DNA of 33,376 nt from Kallipyga massiliensis ph2 (GCF_000311985.1 NZ_HE978585.1:595522-628897), one strand, 5' to 3'. Numbered from the stretch's first letter, positions 16,101 through 24,517 are shown. Translations and numbers: made by a program. The notes: a model not told the origin generated them from the sequence alone.

Positions 16101-17127
16101 AATTCGAAACTCTCGTTTCGGACGTGAATTGACAAGCCTTTTTTTCTTGATCCTCCTGTTTGCTGCCGTTGGTTTGTTCAACCCAAAATTTATTTCTGCC
16201 AAAAACATTAGCGCTAGTTTTAATACATCAGTGGTCTATACTTTGGTAGCTATTGGAATGGCCTTTACCATCTTTATTGGAGAGATCGACGTTTCCGTTG
16301 GATCGACTCTGGGCTTCGTAGCAACAGTTGTGGGATCCATGTTGAGGGATGGGCAGAACTGGACTTTAGCCTTTATTGTAGGTATTGCTATTGGTGCAGC
16401 CATTGGACTTTTTAATGGTTGGGGCATTTCGGTCATGAAGATCCCCTCTCTGATTTTCACCCTCGGGACAAATGGCATTTTAAGAGGGCTCATGTACATT
16501 TACAATAATGGAGCATGGGTAGAGAACCTCCCGAAAGAATTCAAAGACTTTTCATCAGTGACTCTTATCGGCGACATTACGATTTACTATGCCTGTGTCA
16601 TCATTTTAATGATCCTCATCCATCTTTACCTGGAGGGGACTGAAAAAGGGAAATATTTTAAGGCCGTCGGCGACAACGCCGATGCAGCCACTTTGGTCGG
16701 CATCCCTGTCAAAAGGACAAAGGTGACTTCCTATTTGATTTGTGGAATCCTGAGTGCGGTTGCGGGAATAATTTTCTGTAGTCGGATCGGCTTTGTCACA
16801 CCCTCTAGTGGTGCTGGGTATGAAATGAAAGCGGTGGCAGCCTGTGTCTTGGGAGGCATCAGCCTAGCTGGGGGAACCGGCACAGTCATTGGGGCATCCA
16901 TTGGTGCCGTCATCATGGCTTCGATCAGCTACCTTCTTGTTTTCATGGGCTTCTCATCCAACTTCGATAACGCTATCACCGGTATTATCCTTATTGCTAT
17001 CGTCGTAAGTGATTCCATCCTCCATAAGCGCTTGCTTGAAAACAACAGAAGACTCCGTCTCTCTGCAAGAACCCAAGATAAGAAGGACCAGGCTGGCGAA
17101 GAGAAAGGAGAAGGCCATGAAGAATAG
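16093..17127 (+). CDS. lsrC: AI-2 import permease LsrC
   Basis: A 344-residue multi-pass permease of the RbsC/LsrC family. Typical features are the early GMAFTIFIGEIDVSVGSTLGF segment, the MKIPSLIFTLGTNGILRGL loop, the coupling loop AVGDNADAATLVGIPV and AACVLGGISLAGGTG. The ATG overlaps the end of lsrA, so translation is coupled. The charged C-terminal tail overlaps the start of lsrD by 11 bp. It forms the AI-2 channel with LsrD. LsrC and LsrD are assigned by order and by resemblance; the two are paralogous. Confidence 0.9.
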   Translation: MTKIRNSRFGRELTSLFFLILLFAAVGLFNPKFISAKNISASFNTSVVYTLVAIGMAFTIFIGEIDVSVGSTLGFVATVVGSMLRDGQNWTLAFIVGIAIGAAIGLFNGWGISVMKIPSLIFTLGTNGILRGLMYIYNNGAWVENLPKEFKDFSSVTLIGDITIYYACVIILMILIHLYLEGTEKGKYFKAVGDNADAATLVGIPVKRTKVTSYLICGILSAVAGIIFCSRIGFVTPSSGAGYEMKAVAACVLGGISLAGGTGTVIGASIGAVIMASISYLLVFMGFSSNFDNAITGIILIAIVVSDSILHKRLLENNRRLRLSARTQDKKDQAGEEKGEGHEE

Positions 17128-18118
17128 GATTAGAAGACATTCTTGGATGTACTTTCTCGTGGCCATCATTGCCCTCGAGTTCATTATTTTCGGGCTGGCT
17201 AATCCCAAGTTTTTACGGCCACAACTGCTGTTTACGGGCATCAATGATCACTTGGCCATCGGAATCATCGCCATTTTTGTCACTATGGTCATGATTACTG
17301 GAGGAATTGATATTCAGGTACCGGCCTTGGTGGGATTAACTTCTATTACGATCGGGGTCCTTTGGCAAGATATGGGACTGAATATTTGGCTAGCTTCACT
17401 TATCGCCTTCATTTTTGTCGGGCTATGCGGGGCTCTGTCTGGTTTCTTCATCGCGTATTGCGATGTTCAGCCAATGGTAATTACTCTGGGAGGAAGCTTC
17501 CTTTATAGCGGTATCGCCCTGCTGATTTCAACACTATCTGCAACAGAAGCCTATCAAGGAATATCTGGTCTTCCAGATAGTTTTAAAATTTTGGGAAAAT
17601 TTAAGGCTTTTGGGCTCATCCCCCTGCAGTTTTTTATCTTCCTCGCCCTTATTCTATTCGGGTCTTTTTTGCTAAACAAGACGAAGTACGGCCGAATGGT
17701 CTTCTTAGTTGGAACCAATTCGGAAGCCGCCGAATACTCCGGAATTAAGAGCAGGCGAATCATCATGTCCACCTATGTTCTCAGCGCCCTAAGTGCCGCT
17801 GTAGCAGGAATGATTATGACTTCTTATTTGGGCACGGCAAAAAGTGACCTGGGCGGAGACCTAACCATGGATATCATCACTGCGGTTGTCTTGGGGGGAA
17901 CCCTGACCACAGGTGGCAAGGGCAATATTTATAGCACGGCCCTGGCAGCCATTGTTATCGCCATTATGAAATTCGGAATGCCTCTATGCTTTGGAATTAA
18001 CACCCAGTACCTTGACATTCCGGTTGGACTTTTTTTGATCATTGTTGTCGTTGGCCGATCCTATTTTGGCCGGAAAGATTTTTCTTTCACTTCTTTGTTG
18101 GGTGGGAAAAATCCATAA
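17117..18118 (+). CDS. lsrD: AI-2 import permease LsrD
   Basis: A 333-residue permease paralogous to LsrC. It shows the membrane-embedded MITGGIDIQVPALVGLTSI segment, the coupling loop VGTNSEAAEYSGIKSRR, and the conserved ITAVVLGGTLTTGGKG stretch. ATG 17117 is chosen because AAAGGAG (17104-17110) precedes it at good spacing; the longer in-frame version would read through the tail of lsrC. It is followed after 43 bp by lsrB, with a 14-bp perfect palindrome in the gap. Confidence 0.9.
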   Translation: MKNRIRRHSWMYFLVAIIALEFIIFGLANPKFLRPQLLFTGINDHLAIGIIAIFVTMVMITGGIDIQVPALVGLTSITIGVLWQDMGLNIWLASLIAFIFVGLCGALSGFFIAYCDVQPMVITLGGSFLYSGIALLISTLSATEAYQGISGLPDSFKILGKFKAFGLIPLQFFIFLALILFGSFLLNKTKYGRMVFLVGTNSEAAEYSGIKSRRIIMSTYVLSALSAAVAGMIMTSYLGTAKSDLGGDLTMDIITAVVLGGTLTTGGKGNIYSTALAAIVIAIMKFGMPLCFGINTQYLDIPVGLFLIIVVVGRSYFGRKDFSFTSLLGGKNP

Positions 18119-18161
18119 ATTGTTGGACGCAAAAATTCATATGAATTGAAGGAGGATATCT

Positions 18162-19298
18162 ATGAAAAAAAGAATTTTAGCGTTACTAATGGTATTTGCA
18201 CTGGTTCTGACGGCATGCGGACAGGGCGGAGAAAAACCCGCTGAGTCCAAAGAGAGTTCAAGTGCAGCGGAATCAAGCGCTCCTGCAGAGAGTACGACTG
18301 TGGCAAGCGTTGAAGGAAAGACGGTTGCTTTTATTCCAAAATTAACAGGGAATGCTTTCTTCGAATCCGCCAATGACGGCGCTCAGAAGTTTGCCAAAGA
18401 AGCCGGCTTCAAAGTCGACTACATTGGTGACTCCACCGCTTCTGTATCTGCCCAGGTTGCTGTTATTAACCAGGCCGTTGCTTCAGGCGCTGATGCAATC
18501 TGTATTTCAACCGTGGATGCTGCTGGCGTATCAGATGCCTTAAAAGAAGCAAAAAAAGCAGGTCTGACGGTTTGTACTTGGGATTCCGATAGTCAGGTTG
18601 ATGACCGTGAACTGATGGTTTCTCAGGGAACACCCGAAGTTCTTGCCCAGATGCTGGTTGACATGAGTGTTGCTGGCCTGAAGGATCGTGGAATTGATCC
18701 CGAAAAAGATCCTGTTAAGTACGCATGGCACTATTCTCAAGCTACTGTTACTGATCAGAATTCCTGGCAGGTTGCGGGTGAAAAGCTGATTAAGGAAAAG
18801 TATCCAAACTGGACAAACGTTCAGCCGGACAACTACTACTCGGAACAGGATGCTGAAAAAGCGATTACAGTTGGTGAAGCCATTCTTGATGCCCACAAGG
18901 ACATTGACCTGATCATCTGCAACGACTCTACCGCTCTACCCGGCCAGCTCCAGGCAGCTGAAAACAAAGGCCTTAGCAAAAAAGACGTGACCATTACTGG
19001 CTTCTCTTCCCCTAACTCCATCAAGCAGTATTGCCAGAATGACACCATCTATAATTGGGGTCTCTGGGATTGCGGAACACAGGGAGCCATGGGCTGCTAT
19101 GTAGCTGCGTACTTGGCTGCTGGCAACAAGGTTAAGGTTGGCGATAAGATTAACATTCCTGGAATCGGTGAAGTTGAAGTTCTTCCTAATAACTCTATTG
19201 CTGAAGGTGCTGCAACTGCAGACGAGAATAACGGAGTAGTTATCCTGCCCGAAAGACTTGTATTCACTAAGGACAATATGAACGATTACAACTATTAA
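18162..19298 (+). CDS. lsrB: AI-2-binding lipoprotein LsrB
   Basis: A 378-residue binding protein with a lipoprotein signal (LTAC, Cys19), a Ser/Ala/Glu-rich linker to about residue 50, and an LsrB fold starting VAFIPKLTGNAFF. Of the six ligand contacts known for Salmonella LsrB, Lys60 (FIPK), the WDSD aspartate (140-143), Asp198 and Gln199 (VTDQN) and Pro260 are kept; the position of the sixth, an alanine contacted through its backbone, is Gln262 here (ALPGQ). Clostridial LsrB receptors are known to vary in this pocket and still bind AI-2. The C-terminal PERLVFTKDNM matches E. coli LsrB. The ribosome site is AAGGAGGA. High expression is expected for a binding protein. Confidence 0.93.
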   Translation: MKKRILALLMVFALVLTACGQGGEKPAESKESSSAAESSAPAESTTVASVEGKTVAFIPKLTGNAFFESANDGAQKFAKEAGFKVDYIGDSTASVSAQVAVINQAVASGADAICISTVDAAGVSDALKEAKKAGLTVCTWDSDSQVDDRELMVSQGTPEVLAQMLVDMSVAGLKDRGIDPEKDPVKYAWHYSQATVTDQNSWQVAGEKLIKEKYPNWTNVQPDNYYSEQDAEKAITVGEAILDAHKDIDLIICNDSTALPGQLQAAENKGLSKKDVTITGFSSPNSIKQYCQNDTIYNWGLWDCGTQGAMGCYVAAYLAAGNKVKVGDKINIPGIGEVEVLPNNSIAEGAATADENNGVVILPERLVFTKDNMNDYNY

Positions 19299-19336
19299 TA
19301 CGATTCCTTCTCTTTAAAACATTAAGGAGGCATTAC

Positions 19337-20218
19337 TTGGCTGATTTAGATAATTTTAAGGTAGCAAAAAATTACCATTTAGAAGAGCCCTTTGCCAACC
19401 AAAAGGGCTTCTTCCTCAAGGGTATTAACTCCCTAGACTGGGGCATGAAAAAGCACATGTCCAACATTTTTAACAAAGATAGTGGAAACACTGTGATGTT
19501 TGCTTTCGATCACGGATATTTCCAGGGATCGACATCTGGCCTGGAAAGGCTGGATCTCCTCCTCCCCAAGCTGGCGCCTTATGTGGATTGCTTTATGGGA
19601 ACAAGAGGTGCTATCCGGGCTACTCTCCCTCCAGAAATTACTTCAGCGGTTGCTCTCCGGGTGACCTCTGGCTCTTCAATGCTCCAAGATGACCTGAGTC
19701 ATGAAGTGGTCGCTGTCAATATTGAAGATGCCATCCGGATGAATGCGGATTGTATGGCAGTTCAAATCTTTATTGGTAGTCAGGGTCAGCTTTCCAGCTT
19801 GGATAATGTCAATAGAGTGATTAATGACGGCATGAAATACAGCATTCCCACCATGGGTGTTTGCGCGGTAGGGAAAGAATTGGAGAGAACAGACAAATTC
19901 TTTAAACTTGCCACGCGGATTATTGCCGAGATGGGCGTCCAAATGGTGAAGACCTATGATTGCGAAAACTTTGAAGAAGTCGTGGCAGCATGTCCAGTTC
20001 CCATCGTTGTGGCTGGCGGGAAGAAGATTCCTGAAAAAGAAGCTTTGACTTTAGCCTATTCTGTTTTACAGAAGGGCGCACACGGTGTTGATATGGGAAG
20101 AAATATCTTCCAGAGTCAGCATCCGGTAGAAATGATTCAAGCCGTCAATAAGGTCGTCCATGAAGGCTTTACGGACAAAGAAGCCTATGAATTCTATGAG
20201 GACCTCATCCACAGATAA
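19337..20218 (+). CDS. lsrF: LsrF, 3-hydroxy-5-phosphonooxypentane-2,4-dione thiolase
   Basis: A 293-residue class I aldolase-like TIM barrel matching LsrF. It moves the acetyl group of phosphorylated 3-hydroxypentane-2,4-dione to CoA, giving acetyl-CoA and dihydroxyacetone phosphate, the last step of AI-2 breakdown. Lys205 in MVKTYDC is the Schiff-base lysine, and CPVPIVVAGGKK, FDHGYFQG and GVDMGRNIFQ are conserved. It starts with TTG 19337 behind AAGGAGG (19324-19330), the only well-placed start. It closes the lsrACDBF operon. Its substrate is made by LsrG in enterobacteria, which is missing here. Confidence 0.95.
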   Translation: MADLDNFKVAKNYHLEEPFANQKGFFLKGINSLDWGMKKHMSNIFNKDSGNTVMFAFDHGYFQGSTSGLERLDLLLPKLAPYVDCFMGTRGAIRATLPPEITSAVALRVTSGSSMLQDDLSHEVVAVNIEDAIRMNADCMAVQIFIGSQGQLSSLDNVNRVINDGMKYSIPTMGVCAVGKELERTDKFFKLATRIIAEMGVQMVKTYDCENFEEVVAACPVPIVVAGGKKIPEKEALTLAYSVLQKGAHGVDMGRNIFQSQHPVEMIQAVNKVVHEGFTDKEAYEFYEDLIHR

Positions 20219-20260
20219 TCGATTCCTGACATTTCATTTCAAAACCCTCCAAATATAGTG

Positions 20261-20314
20261 CAATAAGAGCTACAGCATGGCGGTCATCCGTCATTTGTAG
20301 CTCTTATTGTTTTG
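20261..20314 (+). terminator. Intrinsic terminator of the lsrACDBF operon
   Basis: A perfect 14-bp stem, CAATAAGAGCTACA (20261-20274) with its complement at 20296-20309, has a 21-nt loop and is followed by TTTT. Confidence 0.88.
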
Positions 20315-20342
20315 GAATACATCTCGGGAGGTTTCCGTCAAG

Positions 20343-20370
20343 TTGAATAATATTTTTATACCTATATAAT
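20343..20370 (+). promoter_or_regulatory. Predicted promoter of the AEC carrier gene
   Basis: TTGAAT (20343-20348) and a perfect TATAAT (20365-20370) are 16 bp apart, about 65 bp before the start codon. Confidence 0.6.
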
Positions 20371-20434
20371 TAATAATTGATTGTCAGCCAGCATAAGAAC
20401 CAAAGATTTTTTTTAGTCACCCATAGGAGTCTTC

Positions 20435-21373
20435 ATGGAAAATATCCTCTTTTCCCTTCGCGTTGTCTTTCCCTTTCTGCTTTATATGACCCTGGGCCTT
20501 GTTTCCCGCCGCTTCATCCAGGTGGAGAATCTTTCCGGAATCCTTAACCAGGTGGTCTTCAAGCTCATCCTTCCCATCCATCTCTTTTTAACCACGGCAA
20601 AGACCCAGGTGGATATCGGAAGCCTATCCGGGCTTTATCTTTTTGCCTTTATCGGTATCCTCCTCATCTTTCTCGTCTTTTGGTTCTACTATGACCGGAA
20701 GGACCTCCCCCGAAAGCAGAAGGGAGTCCTGATCCAAGCGTCATACCGGTCTAATTACATCCTTTTCGGGGCACCTTTGGGGGCGGCCCTCCTGGGCGAG
20801 GACAATGCGGGGATCGTGGTTCTTTTGATTCCTGTCGTCATCCCCTTGTTTAACCTCTTGTCTATTTTTGCCCTCTCCTATTACGGGTCGGAGGACCATG
20901 AAGGACTTAAGGGGGTCCTTGTCAAGATTGCCAAAAATCCCCTGATCCTGGGCATTTTAGCGGGTTTCCTTTGGAAACTTACCGGATTGGACCTGCCTGA
21001 CATCCTGGTCCAGCCCCTGCAGAGGGTAGGATCCATGGCTACGCCCATGGCCCTGATCGGTCTGGGCCACGCCTTCTCCTTCTCCGCCACCAAGGCCTAT
21101 TCCCACCAGCTGGTGAGGTCGGTCTTCATCCGCCTCCTCCTGGTTCCCTTCTTGACCCTGGGGGCAGCCACCCTCCTGGGCATCCATGGGGGAGGCATTG
21201 TGGCCCTCCTGGCCGTCTTTGCCTCACCAGTGGCCATCTCCTCTTATGCTATGGCCGAAGCCATGGGCAACGACGGAAAGCTGGCGGGGCAAATCCTGGT
21301 CTACACCACCCTTCTTTCTTCCCTCTCCCTCTTCTTTATCATCTTCGTTCTGAAGAGTCTGACCCTGATTTAA
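20435..21373 (+). CDS. AEC-family carrier (auxin efflux carrier/malate permease type)
   Basis: A 312-residue hydrophobic protein of the AEC family with about ten membrane segments. N-terminal FPFLLYMTLGLVSRRF, NQVVFKLILPIHLFL, and the second-half MATPMALIGLGHAF motif are characteristic. Bacterial AEC proteins include malate and other organic acid carriers. Its position just before citG and citC suggests carriage of malate, citrate or a fermentation product, but sequence alone cannot fix the substrate. It starts at ATG 20435 behind AGGAG. A terminator follows before citG, so it may be its own unit. Confidence 0.85.
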   Translation: MENILFSLRVVFPFLLYMTLGLVSRRFIQVENLSGILNQVVFKLILPIHLFLTTAKTQVDIGSLSGLYLFAFIGILLIFLVFWFYYDRKDLPRKQKGVLIQASYRSNYILFGAPLGAALLGEDNAGIVVLLIPVVIPLFNLLSIFALSYYGSEDHEGLKGVLVKIAKNPLILGILAGFLWKLTGLDLPDILVQPLQRVGSMATPMALIGLGHAFSFSATKAYSHQLVRSVFIRLLLVPFLTLGAATLLGIHGGGIVALLAVFASPVAISSYAMAEAMGNDGKLAGQILVYTTLLSSLSLFFIIFVLKSLTLI

Positions 21374-21398
21374 GTCTGTATTTTTCCTGTTCTTCCTG

Positions 21399-21424
21399 AG
21401 GCCGGCCGGCGGGTCGGTCTTTTT
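21399..21424 (+). terminator. Intrinsic terminator between the AEC gene and citG
   Basis: A 9-bp stem with two G-T pairs (21399-21407 with 21412-21420), a GGCG loop and a T-run. It lies in the 85-bp gap and would reduce read-through into citG. Confidence 0.65.
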
Positions 21425-21458
21425 CTTTGGTAAAATAGACCTAATAGGAGGGGATCAT

Positions 21459-22217
21459 ATGCAGGGGAGAGATATTGAGACATATTTGGATGTTTTGGGC
21501 GGGGCCATTAGACGGGAACTGGACCGGGACTTGGGCTATGGCTGCGTGACCATGACCAGCCAAGGGGCTCATGATGACATGGACTACCGGACCTTTCTCC
21601 GGTCCCGGGAGGGGATCCTCCGGGCTTTCCGCCAAGCAGACTGGGACAGTGTGGAAGACTTCCGGGACCTCCGCCAATTAGGCCTGGAGGTGGAAGGGGC
21701 CATGATGGAGGCGACAGGGGGGATCAACACCCACAAGGGCCTGGTCTTCCTCCAGACCTTCCTCCTCCTGGCCTGGATCCGGGGAGTGGTTTGGGATGAC
21801 TTGACCCCCTATATCCGGGACCTGGCCGCCCCCCTTCAGGCCGACTACCGGGAGGGGGCCTTCCCCAAATCCGCCCTTCTCAACCGGGAGGGGGTCCGGG
21901 ACATCCGGCAAATCCCCCTCTCGGGCTACTCCTTCCTCCTCCAGGGAATGGAAGATTTCCGGTCCATGAAGGACGGGGACCTGACCCTCCAGCTCCTGGC
22001 CCGGGTGGATGACACCACCACCATCGCCCGGTCCTCCCTCCCTATGCTCAGAAAGCTCCAGGCCCGGGCCGGGGAGATTTTGACCATGGCCCCCAAGGAA
22101 AGGGCTCGGGCCGCTGAGGACCTTTCTTCCTACTATGTTGATCAGAAAATCTCATCCGGAGGGGTGGCGGACCTCTTCACCACCATCCGGACCCTGGAAG
22201 CCCTCCCCTGGGCCTGA
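21459..22217 (+). CDS. citG: CitG, triphosphoribosyl-dephospho-CoA synthase
   Basis: A 252-residue CitG/MdcB-family enzyme. It joins ATP and dephospho-CoA to form the precursor of the citrate lyase prosthetic group. Family landmarks are DLGYGCVTMTSQGAHDDMDY, GGINTHKG at 87-94, and the ARVDDTTTIAR stretch near the C-terminus. It starts at ATG 21459 behind AGGAGG and is followed 15 bp later by citC, so the two maturation genes are co-transcribed. They are separate from the structural lyase genes 4 kb downstream. Confidence 0.92.
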   Translation: MQGRDIETYLDVLGGAIRRELDRDLGYGCVTMTSQGAHDDMDYRTFLRSREGILRAFRQADWDSVEDFRDLRQLGLEVEGAMMEATGGINTHKGLVFLQTFLLLAWIRGVVWDDLTPYIRDLAAPLQADYREGAFPKSALLNREGVRDIRQIPLSGYSFLLQGMEDFRSMKDGDLTLQLLARVDDTTTIARSSLPMLRKLQARAGEILTMAPKERARAAEDLSSYYVDQKISSGGVADLFTTIRTLEALPWA

Positions 22218-22232
22218 CAAGGAGTAGATGCT

Positions 22233-23306
22233 ATGCGGACGCTTTGGGTAAAAGAATCAGCCTATGACCGGAAGGCCTGGGAAGGTCTTCTGGAGAATGC
22301 CGGGATCCGGCCGGAAGAATCCATCAACCGAACCCTGGGCCTCTTTGAGGGAGAGACTCTGGTGGGGTCGGTCTCCCGACTGGACAACATCATCAAATGC
22401 GTGGCTGTCGACCCGGACCACCGGGGAGGATCCGTCTTCAATGCCCTTCTCTCCCAGATGATCCAGGAGATCTACCATGCGGGCTATGACCGCCTCTATG
22501 TTTACACCAAGCCGGAATCCGTACGGGCCTTCGAAGCCCTTTCCTTCCAAGAGATCGAGAGGGTGGGGGAGGACCTGGTCTTCCTCGAGCGAGCCGAAGA
22601 GGGTTTCCCGGTCTACCTGGAGGGGCTCCGAAAGTGGAAGGAAAAGACACAGAGGGGGGACGAAAAGGAAGTGGCGGCCATCGTCATGAACGCCAACCCC
22701 TTCACCCGGGGCCACCTGGCCCTGGTGGAGGCTGCCCGGAAGGCCAGTGATGTACTTTACCTTTTCGCCGTCTCCGACCCCTCCTCGGTCTTTCCCTTTG
22801 AAATCCGAAAGCGGCTCATGGAGGAAGGAGTAGCCCACCTGGACCGGGTTCATGTCCTGACCACCGAATCCTATATGGTCTCCCGGGCGGTATTTCCCTC
22901 CTACTTCCTCAAGGAAGCCGACCAGGCGACCGCCATCCAGGCCCGGCTGGACGCCAAGATCTTCAAAAACCATATCGCTCCGGCCTTGGGGATCAGCCTA
23001 CGTTTTGTCGGAGAGGAGCCCTTCAGCCCGGCCACCCGGACCTACAACGAACAAATGGAGGCCGTCTTTGCCGGTCCCCCCAATCCGGGCAAGCCCCGGC
23101 TTGAAATCATCCCCCGCCTGGAAGATGGGGGAGAGGCCATCTCCGCCTCCACCGTCCGCCGGCTTTTGGCCCAGGGCCGGTTAGTGGAAGCCAAGCACCT
23201 CCTTCCCCCCTCCAGCCAAGCCTTCCTGGAGAGCCCGGAAGCCCAGCCTATTTTGGAGGCCTTAAAAAAAGATCCCCTTCAGGGGATCAAAGAGTCAGAC
23301 GCATAA
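22233..23306 (+). CDS. citC: CitC, citrate lyase acetate:SH-ACP ligase
   Basis: A 357-residue protein with the normal two-part CitC layout. An N-terminal GNAT-like domain carries VAVDPDHRGG at 57-66, and a nucleotidyltransferase domain begins at IVMNANPFTRGHLALVE with the catalytic TRGH at 158-161. It activates citrate lyase by acetylating the thiol of the ACP prosthetic group with ATP and acetate. ATG 22233 follows AAGGAG. The final codons contain a hairpin that looks like a terminator for the opposite strand. Confidence 0.93.
   Translation: MRTLWVKESAYDRKAWEGLLENAGIRPEESINRTLGLFEGETLVGSVSRLDNIIKCVAVDPDHRGGSVFNALLSQMIQEIYHAGYDRLYVYTKPESVRAFEALSFQEIERVGEDLVFLERAEEGFPVYLEGLRKWKEKTQRGDEKEVAAIVMNANPFTRGHLALVEAARKASDVLYLFAVSDPSSVFPFEIRKRLMEEGVAHLDRVHVLTTESYMVSRAVFPSYFLKEADQATAIQARLDAKIFKNHIAPALGISLRFVGEEPFSPATRTYNEQMEAVFAGPPNPGKPRLEIIPRLEDGGEAISASTVRRLLAQGRLVEAKHLLPPSSQAFLESPEAQPILEALKKDPLQGIKESDA
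23264..23288 (-). terminator. Minus-strand terminator inside the 3' end of citC
   Basis: A perfect 7-bp stem GATCCCC/GGGGATC (23271-23277, 23282-23288) with a 4-base loop is flanked on the left by seven A, which is a T-run for leftward transcription. It could stop the GntR-gene transcript after it has crossed the antitoxin gene in antisense. Confidence 0.5.
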
Positions 23307-23316
23307 CTCTAATTTT

Positions 23317-23371
23317 AAAAGAAGACTCATATTTTCCTTCGCTGATAGGGACGGTATAGGTCTTCTTTTTT
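23317..23371 (+). terminator. Terminator after citC
   Basis: AAAAGAAGAC (23317-23326) pairs with GTCTTCTTTT (23360-23369) around a 33-nt loop, followed by more T. The large loop lowers confidence slightly. Confidence 0.6.
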
Positions 23372-23441
23372 TATTGGCAAAATGTTAAAATAAAGAAAAT
23401 CAAGAAAACTTGAGATCTCAAGAAAAGAGAGGAGTTATGAT

Positions 23442-23690
23442 ATGAATTTAGCCAAACTTTCAAAAAGTGGACAGATTACCGTACCTCTTGAGGTTAGACG
23501 GGCATTAAATCTTAAAACCGGCGATAAGGTTCTTTTTGTCAAAAATAGGGAAGGTCAAATGACGATCGGAAACGCCTCCGATCAAGCAATTTATGAGGCG
23601 CAGACTGCCTTTGAGGGAGTTGCTGAAAGACTAAAACTGAAAGGTGATGAGGATGTCCAAAAGTTAGTTGACGAAGTGCGGTATGAATGA
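23442..23690 (+). CDS. AbrB/MazE-like antitoxin (SpoVT-AbrB domain)
   Basis: An 82-residue protein with an N-terminal swapped-hairpin AbrB domain (about 1-47, AKLSKSGQITVPLEVRRALNL then GDKVLFV) and a C-terminal acidic tail (YEAQTAFEGVAERLKLKGDEDVQKLVDEVR). This layout is typical of antitoxins paired with PIN-domain toxins. The stop codon overlaps a new ATG (23683), as expected for a toxin gene, but only a 35-codon stub follows. It therefore appears to be an orphan antitoxin, or a free-standing DNA-binding protein. It lies tail to tail with the GntR gene. Confidence 0.8.
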   Translation: MNLAKLSKSGQITVPLEVRRALNLKTGDKVLFVKNREGQMTIGNASDQAIYEAQTAFEGVAERLKLKGDEDVQKLVDEVRYE

Positions 23691-23790
23691 TGAGAAAGCC
23701 CAATACTCTCTTTTAATCATAAGGCTCAAAAAGGTCGGCATGGGTCTTTTTAAATTCACTCACCTGGCTCATGAGATAGTCCCGCGCTAA
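23683..23790 (+). pseudogene. Possible stub of the toxin gene partnered with the AbrB antitoxin
   Basis: An ATG overlaps the antitoxin stop in the coupling arrangement usual for toxin-antitoxin pairs. The 35-codon frame begins MNDEKAQYSLLI, loosely similar to starts of PIN-type toxins, then runs as the antisense of the GntR gene end and stops at 23788. No PIN acidic residues are present. A remnant created when the region beyond about 23715 was replaced is the simplest reading; chance overlap is possible. Confidence 0.3.
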
Positions 23791-24399
23791 GAGAAGGTGG
23801 TCTTCAATTTGGAGGGCCAGGGTGTCAAAGTCCTTTTCTTTCATGGACTTGATGATGGCCTTGTGCTCAAAGAAGGCCCGCTCCCGGCGGGAGGATTCTT
23901 CATCTTTATAGGAGACATTTCGGAAGGCCAGGAGGTATTCCTTGAGCCGCTCCACCATGAAGGAGAGGCGGGGGAGTTGGGCATAGGCATAGATGGCATC
24001 GTTAAAACGGGCGGAGGCCTCAATGATCTGGGGGAGGTCCTTGGAAGCGATAGCCCGGGCGGTATCCTCCATGATTTCATTCAGGTGGTCATAGTCCTGG
24101 GGGGTCATCCGGTTGGCGGCCTCCCGGAAGGCCAGGAGTTCCAGGGCCAGGCGGATTTTGAAGATCTCGTCAATGTCCTCGGCAGAAAGGACCCGGACCC
24201 GGTAGCCCTGGTTCCGGCTGTAGTCCAGGAGGCCCTCATCATAGATCCGCTTCAGGGCGATCCGGACGGGGGTACGGGAGACATGGAGGTCCTTGGATAG
24301 GCTGACCTCATTGATCCGCATACCGACGGAAAAAGTGCCGTTAAAGATATTTTCTCGAATTTTTCGGTAGACGTCTTCCGATAGGCTGACTTGGGACAT
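23713..24399 (-). CDS. GntR-family regulator with FCD domain, probable citrate-gene regulator
   Basis: A 228-residue GntR regulator of the FadR/FCD subgroup. A winged helix-turn-helix (about 1-70, YRKIRENIFNGTFSVGMRINEVSLSKDLHVSRTPVR in sections) is followed by an all-helical FCD ligand domain from about residue 80. ATG 24399 follows AGAGGA; an in-frame ATG at 24414 has no ribosome site. It is downstream of the citrate carrier and lyase genes on the same strand. CitO of Enterococcus is a GntR/FCD activator of citrate genes, so a CitO-like role is likely but not proven by sequence. Confidence 0.85.
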   Translation of the reverse strand: MSQVSLSEDVYRKIRENIFNGTFSVGMRINEVSLSKDLHVSRTPVRIALKRIYDEGLLDYSRNQGYRVRVLSAEDIDEIFKIRLALELLAFREAANRMTPQDYDHLNEIMEDTARAIASKDLPQIIEASARFNDAIYAYAQLPRLSFMVERLKEYLLAFRNVSYKDEESSRRERAFFEHKAIIKSMKEKDFDTLALQIEDHLLLARDYLMSQVSEFKKTHADLFEPYD

Positions 24400-24454
24400 G
24401 GCTTCCTCTTTCATTCATGGATGAGTTTACTTTCTCCTATTCTACCAGAAAATC

Positions 24455-24497
24455 AAAAAAAAAGCCCCTGCCGGGGAATCCGGCAGGGGTCTTTTTT
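24455..24497. terminator. Bidirectional-type terminator between the 2HCT carrier gene and the GntR gene
   Basis: A 10-bp GC stem CCCCTGCCGG (24465-24474) with CCGGCAGGGG (24480-24489), a 5-nt loop, an A-run on the left and a T-run on the right. For the minus-strand citDEF-carrier transcript it is a strong terminator, with partial read-through into the regulator gene possible. Confidence 0.85.
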
Positions 24498-24517
24498 GTA
24501 GGCTTGTCTCCTCGTCC

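Noticed and set aside
22257-22973. 238-codon minus-strand frame within citC
   Set aside because: Antisense of a clear CitC gene, no ribosome site and no family resemblance.
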